Source: Desulfobacterales bacterium (GTDB lineage Bacteria; Desulfobacterota; Desulfobacteria; Desulfobacterales; RPRI01). Taken from it: a stretch of 8,776 nt of DNA. The translations under genes and the position numbers were made by a program. Of this stretch, positions 1 to 7,245 are shown one piece after another. The stretch is from positions 1-8,776 of the forward strand of contig JAGVOC010000095.1 in assembly GCA_020052975.1 (NCBI GenBank). Reading direction: 5' to 3'. How positions within the stretch are numbered: the stretch's first letter is position 1; every line of letters starts with the position of its first letter. The notes under the pieces were generated by a model that was not told where the DNA came from, ran no database searches, and saw nothing but the letters and a program-made list of their open reading frames with translations.

Positions 1-12
1 CTGTATTCTCAT
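1..12. repeat. Edge fragment matching the 7454-7543 inverted repeat
   Basis: The first 12 bases, CTGTATTCTCAT, are identical to 7532-7543 and are the reverse complement of 7454-7465. This suggests that the window opens at the end of another copy of the GAATACAGGAG-type repeat. The match is short and at the edge, so the upstream part cannot be checked here. Confidence 0.4.
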
Positions 13-24
13 ATAAATACTGTC

Positions 25-30
25 GGAGGA
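25..30 (+). promoter_or_regulatory. Shine-Dalgarno of the 51-aa membrane protein
   Basis: GGAGGA lies 8 bases before the ATG at 39. This is a near-ideal ribosome binding site and the main reason to accept the very short gene that follows. Confidence 0.75.
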
Positions 31-38
31 TTCACAAG

Positions 39-194
39 ATGAACATCAGCAGGAAATTGGGAATTCTGGTTTTTTGTGGTGTGCCTGCCATAATTGGAGG
101 CGGCATTGTTTATGCTGTTTTTGGCAGCTATGTTCCTGTTTTCGTATATGAAGTTCTTCTTTTACTTGCAGCCGGAGGATTTGCCGGCAAGTAA
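39..194 (+). CDS. Small hydrophobic membrane protein, 51 aa, family unknown
   Basis: A 51-codon reading frame starts at ATG 39 and stops at TAA 192-194. The start is chosen because GGAGGA lies 8 bases upstream. The product begins MNISRKLGILVF, with a positively charged N-terminus (R5, K6). It is then hydrophobic to the end, with two likely membrane helices at about residues 7-28 and 31-48, the first containing a GGG (20-22), and it ends in GGFAGK. The positive-inside rule would place both ends in the cytoplasm, giving a helical hairpin in the inner membrane. There are no catalytic motifs and I recognise no family. It could be a stand-alone small membrane protein or the last gene of an upstream operon. 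The 367 bases to gyrA contain repeats, so the two genes are probably not coupled. That it is a gene is likely; its function is unknown. Confidence 0.72.
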   Translation: MNISRKLGILVFCGVPAIIGGGIVYAVFGSYVPVFVYEVLLLLAAGGFAGK

Positions 195-232
195 GGAAGA
201 TTTGACCTATCCAGTCAGGCGCAGAGGGGCAA

Positions 233-271
233 AGGCATAAAGGCACAATGTCCCTTTGTGTCTTTGTGCCT
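233..271. repeat. GGCACAAAG-type hairpin with G-T wobble pairs
   Basis: The arms 233-248 and 256-271 form a 16-base-pair stem around a 7-base loop. Fourteen pairs are Watson-Crick and two are G-T, so the pairing is fully compatible with RNA. The surrounding stretch (from about 216) consists of variants of GGCA(T/C)AAAG units. No T-run follows on either strand, so this is not a canonical intrinsic terminator. It may be a dispersed repeat or an RNA-stabilising hairpin behind the 51-aa gene. Confidence 0.6.
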
Positions 272-352
272 ATTAACTGGGAAGATAAGTATTTTCCCTG
301 CCGCAATTACAATAATTTGATGACGATATCGATTATTGAGGAAACCAAATAC

Positions 353-544
353 AGTTTAGTGTCAATCCGGAAACAAATTATGGACAATATTGCGTTTCCA
401 ATTCGGAAATAGGCAATTTTGGGCAAGCTCAAGGAAAACAAGGGATTGCGCGGAGGCATACGTAATGTATGCCGCACAAGAAATCCCGCAGATTGACGCC
501 GAGATCGCACAAAAGGGCCATTTCCGGATGGAAAATAGTTTAGT
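353..544. repeat. MITE-like palindromic element upstream of gyrA
   Basis: The stretch is a long imperfect palindrome. Its centre is a perfect 7-bp hairpin, GGCATAC (455-461) and GTATGCC (467-473), with a 5-base loop. Outward, the two halves keep pairing in patches, for example ATTTCCG with CGGAAAT and GAG..CGC.CAAAA with its complement. The outer ends carry ATCCGGAAA (365-373) and TTTCCGGAT (521-529). An 8-base direct repeat AGTTTAGT sits just outside, at 353-360 and 537-544, and looks like a target-site duplication around an element of about 176 bases (361-536). No transposase is encoded, and the ORFs seen here are shadows of the repeat. The right flank touches the gyrA leader. That this is a structured repeat is well supported; the exact borders and mobility are inferred. 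Confidence 0.6.
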
Positions 545-561
545 TTATAAGGCTACTCATT

Positions 562-3018
562 ATGCAAACTGAAAAATTTACTGAGATTAGTATAGAGAGC
601 GAGATGAAAAAGTCTTATCTCGATTACGCAATGAGCGTTATTATCGGGAGAGCTTTGCCCGATGTTCGGGATGGACTTAAACCTGTTCATCGTCGCGTTC
701 TATTTGCAATGCGCGAACTTAAGAACGATTGGAATAAACCATATAAAAAATCAGCCAGAATTGTGGGTGATGTAATAGGTAAGTACCATCCTCATGGGGA
801 TACCGCAGTTTACGATACAATTGTCAGAATGGCCCAGAATTTTTCCTTAAGGTATCCACTTGTTGACGGGCAGGGAAATTTTGGTTCAATAGACGGAGAC
901 TCTCCTGCGGCTATGCGGTACACCGAAGTAAGAATGATGCGGCTTGCCCATGAAATGATGGAAGACATCGACAAGGAGACCGTTGATTTTGTTCCAAATT
1001 ATGATGAGTCTCTGACTGAACCTTCAATTCTGCCTGCAAAGATTCCCTGTCTCTTGATAAATGGCTCCTCCGGAATTGCTGTCGGAATGGCAACGAGCAT
1101 TCCTCCGCACAACCTTTCTGAAGTGGTGGGAGCAATAAAAGCTCTTATTGATAATCCTGATATTACCTGTGATGAACTCATAAAAATAATTCCGGGCCCT
1201 GATTTTCCGACGGCAGGAATCATTTACGGTAAAAACGGAATACATGATGCTTATTCCACAGGCAGGGGAAAAGTAAAAGTCCGGGCGCGTGTTATAGTTG
1301 AAACTGATAAAAGAACCCAGAGTGAAACGATTGTTGTTACTCAGCTTCCATACATGGTCAATAAGGCGGTTCTGATTGAGAAGATAGCAGAGCTGGTTCG
1401 TGATAAGCATATCGAAGGAGTAAAGTATGTAAGGGATGAATCCGACAGAGAAGGTATGCGGATTGCGGTTGGCCTTAAAAAAGACCAGATAGCAAAGGTG
1501 GTAATCAACCAGCTTTTCAAACATACCCGGCTGGAAACAAGTTTCGGGATTATTTTTCTTGCCGTTGTGGACAACAGGCCGGAGGTTTTGACATTAAAGG
1601 AGATACTCAAGTATTTTATACTTCACCGTAAGGATATTGTAATAAAGCGTACAAAATTCGACCTGAAAAAGGCCGAAGCACGCGCCCATATACTTGAAGG
1701 CCTCAAGATAGCCATAGAGAACATCGATGCTGTTGTTTCCCTTATCAAGCAGTCGAAATCACCCGCGGAAGCAAAGAACGGCCTGATTATCAAATTCAGC
1801 ATGACTCCAATTCAGGCTCAGGCTGTGCTGGACATGCGCCTTCAGAGGCTTACAGGCCTTGAGCGGGAAAAGATAATTGATGAATACAGCATTATTCTGA
1901 AAGATATTGCAAGATACAAAGAGATCCTGGCGAGTGAACGACTGGTTCTGGAAATCATAAAGGATGAGTTGACCCAGATAATAAATGAGTATGGCGATTC
2001 CCGCCGCACCGAAATCGTTGAGGAATCAGAGGATATTTCCATCGAGGATATGATTGTTGAAGAGGATATGGTCGTAACTATTTCCAAGGACGGATATATC
2101 AAGCGAACACCCGCAAGCGTTTATCAGGCCCAGGGCCGCGGAGGCAAAGGGAAAATGGCAATGGGAACAAAGGAAGAGGATTTCGTAGCGCACCTTTTTG
2201 TCGCTTCCACTCACCATACATTCCTCTTTTTTACAAACCAGGGGAAAGTTTACTGGTGTAAGGTTTATGATATTCCGGAATCCGGCCGGACAAGCCGCGG
2301 GAAAGCGATTGTTAATCTTCTGAACTTTATCGAAGGTGAAAAACTGACGACCGTTCTTCCTGTAAAGGCTTTTGAGCCTGGTTCCCATGTCATTATGGCC
2401 ACTAAAAAAGGCCTTGTAAAGAAAACAGATATTATGGCATACAGCCGTCCCAGAACAGGAGGGATTATAGCCTTAAATCTTGATCAGGATGATGAACTGA
2501 TTGCAGCTCATATCACAGACGGAACGCTTAATGTTTTCGTGTGTTCGGCGATGGGCAAATCAATCCGTTTTCACGAATCGGATGTGCGTCCCACAGGCCG
2601 GGTTGCAGGGGGAGTGCGGGGAGTGCGTTTATCTGAAGGCGATCGTATTGTAGGTATGGAAGTCTTAAGTCATGGCCAGACACTCTTTGCCGTGACTGAG
2701 AACGGTTTTGGCAAAAGGACATCCATAGACGAATACCCCGTTCAGAAAAGAGGGGGAAGGGGAGTAATAGCCATTAAAACGACCGAACGTAACGGGCAGG
2801 TTGTAACAATACTCATTGTCGATGAAGATGATGACCTGATGCTGATGACCGACACAGGAAAGATTATCCGGACTCCCATCAGCGGTATTTCCGTTATAAG
2901 CCGCAATACGCAGGGCGTTAAGTTAATTAACAGGGATCCGGGCGAAAAAGTTATCGGAGCGGCAAGACTCGCTGAAAAGGATGAAATGAGTATCAATAAA
3001 TCAGGCGGTATATTATGA
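562..3018 (+). CDS. gyrA: DNA gyrase subunit A
   Basis: GyrA is the DNA-cleaving and rejoining subunit of DNA gyrase, the A2B2 type IIA topoisomerase that uses ATP to introduce negative supercoils. The protein is 818 aa. The N-terminal breakage-reunion domain spans about residues 1-490, with the active-site Tyr120 in AAMRYTE. The quinolone-resistance region contains [10 protein letters not shown], with Thr81 and Asp85 at the places of E. coli Ser83 and Asp87. The C-terminal beta-pinwheel (about 500-808) is made of repeated blades (GYIKRT, GKVYWCK, GLVKKT, GKSIRF, GFGKRT, GKIIRT). The GyrA box at 524-530 reads QGRGGKG, where E. coli has QRRGGKG. The acidic C-terminal tail of E. coli is nearly absent. 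The ATG at 562 is supported by TAAGG 9 bases upstream and by the standard N-terminus. A full GyrA box points to GyrA rather than ParC. gyrB is not adjacent. Confidence 0.98.
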   Translation: MQTEKFTEISIESEMKKSYLDYAMSVIIGRALPDVRDGLKPVHRRVLFAMRELKNDWNKPYKKSARIVGDVIGKYHPHGDTAVYDTIVRMAQNFSLRYPLVDGQGNFGSIDGDSPAAMRYTEVRMMRLAHEMMEDIDKETVDFVPNYDESLTEPSILPAKIPCLLINGSSGIAVGMATSIPPHNLSEVVGAIKALIDNPDITCDELIKIIPGPDFPTAGIIYGKNGIHDAYSTGRGKVKVRARVIVETDKRTQSETIVVTQLPYMVNKAVLIEKIAELVRDKHIEGVKYVRDESDREGMRIAVGLKKDQIAKVVINQLFKHTRLETSFGIIFLAVVDNRPEVLTLKEILKYFILHRKDIVIKRTKFDLKKAEARAHILEGLKIAIENIDAVVSLIKQSKSPAEAKNGLIIKFSMTPIQAQAVLDMRLQRLTGLEREKIIDEYSIILKDIARYKEILASERLVLEIIKDELTQIINEYGDSRRTEIVEESEDISIEDMIVEEDMVVTISKDGYIKRTPASVYQAQGRGGKGKMAMGTKEEDFVAHLFVASTHHTFLFFTNQGKVYWCKVYDIPESGRTSRGKAIVNLLNFIEGEKLTTVLPVKAFEPGSHVIMATKKGLVKKTDIMAYSRPRTGGIIALNLDQDDELIAAHITDGTLNVFVCSAMGKSIRFHESDVRPTGRVAGGVRGVRLSEGDRIVGMEVLSHGQTLFAVTENGFGKRTSIDEYPVQKRGGRGVIAIKTTERNGQVVTILIVDEDDDLMLMTDTGKIIRTPISGISVISRNTQGVKLINRDPGEKVIGAARLAEKDEMSINKSGGIL

Positions 3019-3039
3019 TGGACACGTAAAAAGTCCATC
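3017..3039. repeat. Hairpin overlapping the gyrA stop codon
   Basis: GATGGAC (3017-3023) pairs perfectly with GTCCATC (3033-3039) around the loop ACGTAAAAA. The first two bases belong to the gyrA TGA stop (3016-3018). The segment also carries GTAAAAAGTC (3026-3035), which recurs in the other repeats of this window. A 3'-end structural role is possible, but no T-run follows. Confidence 0.6.
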
Positions 3040-3041
3040 TT

Positions 3042-3070
3042 CAGGCCGAGGGCGATTAAGCCCCGGCCTG
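3042..3070. repeat. GC-rich stem-loop downstream of gyrA
   Basis: CAGGCCG (3042-3048) and CGGCCTG (3064-3070) are perfect inverted arms. Two further G-C pairs are possible inside, after one mismatch. It belongs to a run of four hairpins filling the gyrA-gpsA spacer. Confidence 0.55.
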
Positions 3071-3084
3071 GGGTGAGGGTGGAA

Positions 3085-3107
3085 CCGCTTGAATTTACTT
3101 CAAGCGG
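3085..3107. repeat. Perfect 9-bp hairpin downstream of gyrA
   Basis: CCGCTTGAA (3085-3093) and TTCAAGCGG (3099-3107) are perfect inverted arms with the loop TTTAC. The last two bases are shared with the next hairpin (3106-3138), so the two structures compete slightly at their junction. Confidence 0.65.
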
Positions 3108-3138
3108 CGGGAGAGTCCGCCTAGGCGGATTTCCCGCC
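3106..3138. repeat. Two-tier hairpin with the TCCGCC/GGCGGA palindrome
   Basis: The outer arms GGCGGGA (3106-3112) and TCCCGCC (3132-3138) enclose a perfect 14-base palindrome, TCCGCCTAGGCGGA (3116-3129). Nearly the same inner palindrome occurs at 4955-4969, so this is a small dispersed repeat and not a one-off stem. It lies between gyrA and gpsA. Confidence 0.65.
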
Positions 3139-3142
3139 AAGT

Positions 3143-3165
3143 AAAAAGTCATTTATTTACTTTTT
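3143..3165 (+). terminator. Possible weak AT-rich terminator before gpsA
   Basis: AAAAAGT (3143-3149) and ACTTTTT (3159-3165) are inverted arms with a 9-base loop, and the right arm runs into a six-T tract (3161-3166). The stem is nearly all A-T and would be weak alone. With the GC-rich hairpin just upstream it could end gyrA transcription. It also carries the GTAAAAAGTC motif (3141-3150). Confidence 0.35.
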
Positions 3166-3184
3166 TATGAAGGCATTAATTTAG

Positions 3185-4219
3185 ATGAAAAGTGAAGCTG
3201 ACGTAAGCAGAGCAAGAATCGGTGTAGTCGGAGCAGGGAGCTGGGGCACTGCGATTGCCAATCTTCTTGGCAATAAGGGATTCAAAGTCGATTTCTGGGT
3301 ATTTGAAAAGGAAGTAAAAGAACAGATCGAGGAATTCAGGGAAAATAGAATATTCCTTCCCGGAATACTGCTTTCTTCAAATATTTTTCCTTCAAATGAT
3401 ATTGCAAACGCAGTTACAGGCAAGGATCTTGTCGTAATAGTAGTTCCGTCCCATGTCATGCGTGATACGGCAAAAAAAATATCAGGTGTGATTTCCATGA
3501 ATAGTGCTGTTGTGTCGGCCTCCAAGGGAATAGAGAACAACACATACTTGACAATGACGGGTGTCCTTAAGGAATGTATTCCGGTTATACCGGAAGGTAA
3601 TTTTGTTGCTCTTTCAGGGCCGAGTTTTGCAGGAGAAGTGGCACGAAACTTACCCACTGCTGTTACCGCTGCATCAAAAAACCATGAGATTGCCGCTTTT
3701 GTTCAGCATATATTTGCCACCCCGTTTTTCAGAGTTTATACTAATGATGATGTTACAGGAGTTGAGCTGGGAGGCGCCGTCAAGAATGTAATCGCAATTG
3801 CTGCCGGGATCATAGATGGCCTTGGCCTCGGATTAAATACCAGGGCGGCGCTTATAACGAGAGGCCTCACTGAAATAAGACGGCTCGGATTGGCCCTTGG
3901 GGCAAAGCCAAGAACTTTCACAGGGCTTGCCGGTGTTGGTGATCTGCTTTTGACCTGTACAGGTAATTTGAGCAGGAATCATACTGTGGGGAAAAAGATA
4001 GGGGAGGGCATGAAGCTCAAAGAGATCCTTTCTGAAATGCGCATGGTTGCTGAAGGAGTAAAGACAGCCGAGTCTGTTTACAACCTTTCCCGGAAACTTG
4101 GTGTTGAAATGCCCATTTCCCAGGAAATATACCGTATACTTTATGAGGATGTTCCTCCGAAAGAAGCTGTCTACCGGCTTATGACGCGGGATCTCAAACA
4201 GGAAATGGATGAACAGTGA
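3185..4219 (+). CDS. gpsA: Glycerol-3-phosphate dehydrogenase [NAD(P)+]
   Basis: GpsA is a cytoplasmic enzyme that reduces dihydroxyacetone phosphate to sn-glycerol 3-phosphate with NAD(P)H, supplying the backbone for phospholipids. The protein is 344 aa, a normal length for the family. The Rossmann nucleotide-binding loop is GVVGAGSWGTAIA (13-25). SKG (113-115) and LSGPSFAGEV (143-152) follow. The C-terminal domain carries ELGGAVKNVIAIAAG (194-208) with the catalytic Lys200, and NLSRN (261-265) with the substrate phosphate-binding Arg and Asn. GAAGG lies 11 bases before the ATG at 3185, an acceptable distance. The end overlaps radC by 11 bases, so the two are probably translated together. 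A hairpin-rich 166-base spacer separates it from gyrA. No key residue is missing. Confidence 0.98.
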   Translation: MKSEADVSRARIGVVGAGSWGTAIANLLGNKGFKVDFWVFEKEVKEQIEEFRENRIFLPGILLSSNIFPSNDIANAVTGKDLVVIVVPSHVMRDTAKKISGVISMNSAVVSASKGIENNTYLTMTGVLKECIPVIPEGNFVALSGPSFAGEVARNLPTAVTAASKNHEIAAFVQHIFATPFFRVYTNDDVTGVELGGAVKNVIAIAAGIIDGLGLGLNTRAALITRGLTEIRRLGLALGAKPRTFTGLAGVGDLLLTCTGNLSRNHTVGKKIGEGMKLKEILSEMRMVAEGVKTAESVYNLSRKLGVEMPISQEIYRILYEDVPPKEAVYRLMTRDLKQEMDEQ

Positions 4220-4931
4220 CAAAAAAAATAAAGGTGAGGGGCACAGAAAAAGGCTTCGTGATAAATTCCTTTCATCGGACCTTTCAGGTTTCCATGATTA
4301 CGAGGTTATAGAGCTTCTCCTGACCCTTGCCACTCCCCGCAAGGATTGCAAGGAGGCCGCTAAGGATGCCCTGAAAAGATTTAAAACTTTACAGGGAGTC
4401 CTTGAAGCTTCCCCTGATGAACTATGTGAAATTAATGGGATAGGCCCTGTAAATCTATTCGGGATCAAGCTTGTGCATGCTACTGCACACCGGTATCTTG
4501 AGAAAAGACTGATAAATAAAGATCCGATAAACAATTCGAATGAATTATTTGATTTTCTCAAGCATGATCTCAGGGATAAAAACATTGAAAACTTCAGGGT
4601 AATTTTTCTTGATGCTAAAAATAAAGTCATAAGAACCGAAACACTCTTTGAGGGGTCACTTACTTCCAGCTCCGTATATCCGAGGGAAGTTGTCCGGGCA
4701 GCTCTAAAATACCATGCCGCAGCCCTGATATTTGCCCATAACCACCCATCAGGGGATCCAAAACCTTCTTCTGAAGACATTTCTATCACACGGCAGCTCA
4801 TTTTTGCCTGCAAGGTTGTGAATATAACTGTTCATGAGCACCTTGTAATAGGGGATAATAATTATTTCAGCTTTGCAGATAATGGTTATATCGAGAAAAT
4901 CAACCGTGAATTTGAGATGCAAAGCAGGTAA
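4209..4931 (+). CDS. radC: RadC-family JAB-domain protein
   Basis: This is a 240-aa member of the RadC (UPF0758) family. The N-terminal region (about 10-95) is helical with a helix-hairpin-helix-like segment, INGIGPVNLFGI (75-86). The C-terminal JAB/MPN domain (about 105-235) has the full metal-site signature: Glu148 in LFEGS, His177 and His179 in AHNHPSGDPKPS, and Asp190. This is the JAMM zinc-binding pattern of metallopeptidase-like proteins. The historical link to DNA repair in E. coli came from a recG allele, so the name does not prove a repair role. The start at 4209 lies inside the gpsA 3' end, with an 11-base overlap and AGGAA just upstream, which suggests translational coupling. The next gene is 83 bases away across a small palindrome. 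The family call is firm; the biological role is open. Confidence 0.96.
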   Translation: MNSDKKNKGEGHRKRLRDKFLSSDLSGFHDYEVIELLLTLATPRKDCKEAAKDALKRFKTLQGVLEASPDELCEINGIGPVNLFGIKLVHATAHRYLEKRLINKDPINNSNELFDFLKHDLRDKNIENFRVIFLDAKNKVIRTETLFEGSLTSSSVYPREVVRAALKYHAAALIFAHNHPSGDPKPSSEDISITRQLIFACKVVNITVHEHLVIGDNNYFSFADNGYIEKINREFEMQSR

Positions 4932-4954
4932 CTCTATTATTCCCTGCGGTCGAA

Positions 4955-4969
4955 TCCGCCTCAGGCGGA
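4955..4969. repeat. TCCGCCT-C-AGGCGGA palindrome
   Basis: Two perfect 7-base arms surround a single C. The unit matches the core palindrome at 3116-3129 except for the centre. It sits in the 83-base GC-rich spacer between radC and the Cys protein and is probably another copy of a short dispersed palindromic repeat. Confidence 0.6.
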
Positions 4970-5014
4970 CCGATGCCTGCGGCCGGGAGCTTCAAACGGG
5001 AAAGAGCATAAAAT

Positions 5015-5284
5015 ATGGCAGACAGCAAGAAATATCCCTATTGTTTTGCAAAACTTGAAGTCGTTTTTCCTATGGGAGAAGATGGCTTGAGGAGCACTCC
5101 TGAGTCATGTTTCCCGTGCCATTTTAAAACTGAGTGCCTGCGCAAGGCAATGGATGGAAAGGAAGGCCTTTTGGTGAAGGAGGAATTGGTCGACAGGGCT
5201 TACGATTCAGGCATGATCGGGTTTATCAGAAGATGGTCTGAAAAGAAAGAGTTCCACCGGAAAATGCATGCGAAGAAAAAATAG
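5015..5284 (+). CDS. Small four-cysteine protein upstream of pgk, 89 aa
   Basis: This is an 89-aa soluble protein. Four cysteines lie in the first half: Cys10, Cys32, Cys35 and Cys41. Cys32-Cys41 form the cluster [11 protein letters not shown], a C-x2-C-x5-C pattern, so metal binding (zinc or Fe-S) is plausible but inferred. The rest is charged and helical, ending in a Lys/His-rich tail (HRKMHAKKK). There is no signal peptide or membrane segment. The start at 5015 has a weak purine-rich GGGAAAGAG about 8 bases upstream. It ends 19 bases before the pgk ATG, so it is very probably cotranscribed with pgk. The intact frame and this position support a real gene. I do not recognise a characterised family. 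A regulatory or Fe-S/zinc accessory role would be a guess. Confidence 0.82.
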   Translation: MADSKKYPYCFAKLEVVFPMGEDGLRSTPESCFPCHFKTECLRKAMDGKEGLLVKEELVDRAYDSGMIGFIRRWSEKKEFHRKMHAKKK

Positions 5285-5290
5285 TATCAG

Positions 5291-5298
5291 AAAGGAGG
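5291..5298 (+). promoter_or_regulatory. Shine-Dalgarno that fixes the pgk start
   Basis: AAAGGAGG lies 5 bases before ATG 5304. It decides between the conserved start and a 12-codon longer in-frame alternative at 5268, which lies inside the preceding gene. Confidence 0.85.
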
Positions 5299-5303
5299 AT
5301 ATA

Positions 5304-6497
5304 ATGAAAACCATAAGGGATGTTAATCTTTCAGGTAAACGCGTATTTATCAGGGTCGATTTTAATGTTCCTCTCGATGATAATCAGAAAATCACTGATG
5401 ATACGAGAATACGTTTTGTAGTGCCTACTTTGAAATATGCAATCGAAAATAAGGCAAAACTGATAATTGCCTCCCACCTGGGGAGACCAAAAGGAAAAGT
5501 TGTCCCCAAAATGAGTCTTGCGCCTGTTGCAGAATGCCTTAGTGAATATCTCGGGAAAGATGTGAAAATGGCGCCCGACTGTATAGGACCTGATGTGAAG
5601 TCTATCATATATTCGATGTCGGATGGAGATATAGTGCTTCTTGAAAACCTTAGATTTCATCCTCAAGAAGAGAATAATGACGATGCTTTCGGAAAAGAAC
5701 TGGCACAACTTTGTGATATATATGTTAATGATGCTTTTGCAGTTTCCCACAGGGCAAATGCTTCTGTTGCCGCAATAACAGAGTATGCCCCTGTATCGGT
5801 TGCAGGATTTCTGCTTCAGAAAGAACTGGAATATTTTCAAAAGGCCATGATGAACCCGGAGCGGCCTCTTGTGGCTATCGTCGGAGGGGCTAAGGTTTCA
5901 AGCAAACTTGCGGCTCTCGAAAACATGATTCAGCGCGTGGATAAACTGTTGATAGGCGGGGCAATGGCCAATACTTTCCTTAAAAGCAAGGGAATTGATG
6001 TTGGAAGCTCGAAAATCGAGGAAAATCTCGTAGAAGTTGCGGCATCAATAATTAATAAAGCCTGTGAAAAGGGTGTTAAATTATATCTTCCTGTTGATGC
6101 TGTTGCGGCAGACTCTTTTGATCCCAATGCCGTGACAAAAATTGTTCCGATTAATGAAATCCCTTCCGGCTGGATGGTGCTCGATATAGGTCCTACAACA
6201 TCACTGCTGTTCTCAGAAGCGCTTAAAGATGCCAGGACAATAATCTGGAATGGCCCTCTCGGAGCGTTTGAAATGGATGCCTTCAGCAAGGGGACAATGT
6301 CAATGGTCCACGGTGTCGCAAATTCACAGGCTCTTACCATTGTTGGCGGAGGGGATACCGATCTGGCTGTTCACAAGGCAGGAGAAGCTGATAAAATAAC
6401 CTTTATATCAACCGGCGGTGGTGCTTTCCTTGAGTTGCTGGAAGGCAAGACATTGCCTGCTGTTTCAGCCCTGATCAGGGCCGGACAAAAAACCTGA
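5304..6497 (+). CDS. pgk: Phosphoglycerate kinase
   Basis: Pgk is a cytoplasmic enzyme that transfers phosphate between 1,3-bisphosphoglycerate and ADP in glycolysis, and runs in reverse in gluconeogenesis. The protein is 397 aa, the usual bacterial length. The N-terminal substrate domain shows RVDFNVP (17-23), SHLGRP (57-62), ENLRF (114-118) and DAFAVSHR (143-150). The C-terminal nucleotide domain shows GGAKVSSK (194-201), WNGPLGAFE (315-323), GGGDT (348-352) and [14 protein letters not shown] (369-382). Several motif positions differ slightly from common forms (for example DAFGTAHR and WNGPMGVFE), but the catalytic and ligand residues appear intact. The ATG at 5304 is chosen over the longer frame from 5268 because of AAAGGAGG 5 bases upstream and because MKTIRDV is the standard Pgk N-terminus. 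It follows the Cys protein closely and the VTT protein begins 25 bases later. Confidence 0.98.
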   Translation: MKTIRDVNLSGKRVFIRVDFNVPLDDNQKITDDTRIRFVVPTLKYAIENKAKLIIASHLGRPKGKVVPKMSLAPVAECLSEYLGKDVKMAPDCIGPDVKSIIYSMSDGDIVLLENLRFHPQEENNDDAFGKELAQLCDIYVNDAFAVSHRANASVAAITEYAPVSVAGFLLQKELEYFQKAMMNPERPLVAIVGGAKVSSKLAALENMIQRVDKLLIGGAMANTFLKSKGIDVGSSKIEENLVEVAASIINKACEKGVKLYLPVDAVAADSFDPNAVTKIVPINEIPSGWMVLDIGPTTSLLFSEALKDARTIIWNGPLGAFEMDAFSKGTMSMVHGVANSQALTIVGGGDTDLAVHKAGEADKITFISTGGGAFLELLEGKTLPAVSALIRAGQKT

Positions 6498-6522
6498 TAA
6501 TATGAGAGCTTGATAATAATTT

Positions 6523-7224
6523 ATGAATTTCTTTTCCCGCCGGAACCTTATTGTGACTGGCATCGTTGTTTTTTCTCTGGCTTTGCCGGTATACATATAC
6601 AGAATACCATTATGGGATCAAATGGTATTTTACTATGATTTTTTTACGGACAGGGAAAAGATCAAGGCTCTTGTAGGTTCATTCGGTGCTGCTGCTCCTG
6701 CAGTATTTATATTGATTCAGGTATTGCAGGTTATTTTTGCGCCGGTTCCCGGAGAGGCTACAGGTTTTATCGGGGGATATATTTTTGGAGCTGTGAAGGG
6801 CTTTATATTTTCTACAATTGGGCTTACAGCAGGTTCCTGGATCAATTTTATGATAGGCAGGTTTTTGGGAAAACATTATATCCGAAAAGTAATTCCGTCC
6901 GCTTCTTTGCAGAAATTCGACACCGCCTTAAAACATCAGGGAATATTTGTTATAATCATTCTATTCATATTCCCCGGTTTTCCTAAAGACTATCTTTGCC
7001 TGTTTCTTGGGATAAGCTCGATTCCAATCAAAGCACTTCTTATTATTGCCGCCCTGGGGCGAATGCCGGGAACTTTTATGCTTAGCCTTCAGGGAGCATC
7101 CCTTTATGATAGATCTTACAAAGCTTTTGTGTTGATAACGGTTTTTTTTATAGTATGTGCAATAATAGGTTATGTATATCGTGAATATCTGTACCGGTGG
7201 ATTGACAAGCTGAACAACAAGTGA
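6523..7224 (+). CDS. TVP38/TMEM64-family (VTT/SNARE-associated) membrane protein
   Basis: This is a 233-aa polytopic inner-membrane protein. Hydrophobic segments lie at about 8-26, 55-73, 80-103, 140-152, 157-178 and 201-219. The VTT (DedA/TVP38) domain is recognised from FAPVPGEATGFIGGYIFG (72-89), the glycine-rich AGSWINFMIGRFLGK (103-117), and FPGFPKDYLCLFLG (150-163) followed by GRMPGTF (179-185). The Arg often found just before the second P-x-x-P-type loop is not seen (LFIFPGFPKD), which fits a subgroup rather than decay. Relatives have been linked to lipid scrambling and envelope homeostasis; the substrate here is unknown. The start at 6523 has no strong Shine-Dalgarno, and GAGAG lies about 15 bases upstream. 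It lies 25 bases after pgk with no terminator between them, so it is probably the last gene of that unit. A 126-base palindromic element follows after 21 bases. Confidence 0.9.
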   Translation: MNFFSRRNLIVTGIVVFSLALPVYIYRIPLWDQMVFYYDFFTDREKIKALVGSFGAAAPAVFILIQVLQVIFAPVPGEATGFIGGYIFGAVKGFIFSTIGLTAGSWINFMIGRFLGKHYIRKVIPSASLQKFDTALKHQGIFVIIILFIFPGFPKDYLCLFLGISSIPIKALLIIAALGRMPGTFMLSLQGASLYDRSYKAFVLITVFFIVCAIIGYVYREYLYRWIDKLNNK

Positions 7225-7245
7225 ATACGGAAAAAACAGAATTCA

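Noticed and set aside
46..510. Two minus-strand frames of 86 and 67 codons in the region before gyrA
   Set aside because: They run antisense through the 51-aa gene and the repeats, lack Shine-Dalgarno sites and show no protein-like features.
494..552. A sigma-70 promoter for gyrA (TTGACG near 494, TTTATAA near 544)
   Set aside because: The two hexamers are too far apart to act together, and the first lies inside the repeat.
390..572. A 60-codon + strand frame upstream of and overlapping gyrA
   Set aside because: It lies within the palindromic element and has no ribosome binding site. Its composition follows the repeat, not a protein.
802..816. Thr81 of GyrA as a quinolone-resistance mutation
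   Set aside because: Thr at this position is wild type in several bacteria (for example Pseudomonas), so the sequence alone does not show acquired resistance.
1024..1524. Long antisense frames within gyrA, gpsA, radC and pgk (the longest about 171 codons)
   Set aside because: They mirror strongly conserved coding sequence on the + strand, have no binding sites and resemble no known protein.
3017..3166. A CRISPR array or riboswitch in the hairpin-rich spacer
   Set aside because: There are no regularly spaced direct repeats, and I recognise no riboswitch motif.
5268..5303. A 12-codon N-terminal extension of pgk
   Set aside because: It overlaps the preceding gene. AAAGGAGG at 5291-5298 and the standard Pgk N-terminus fix the start at 5304.
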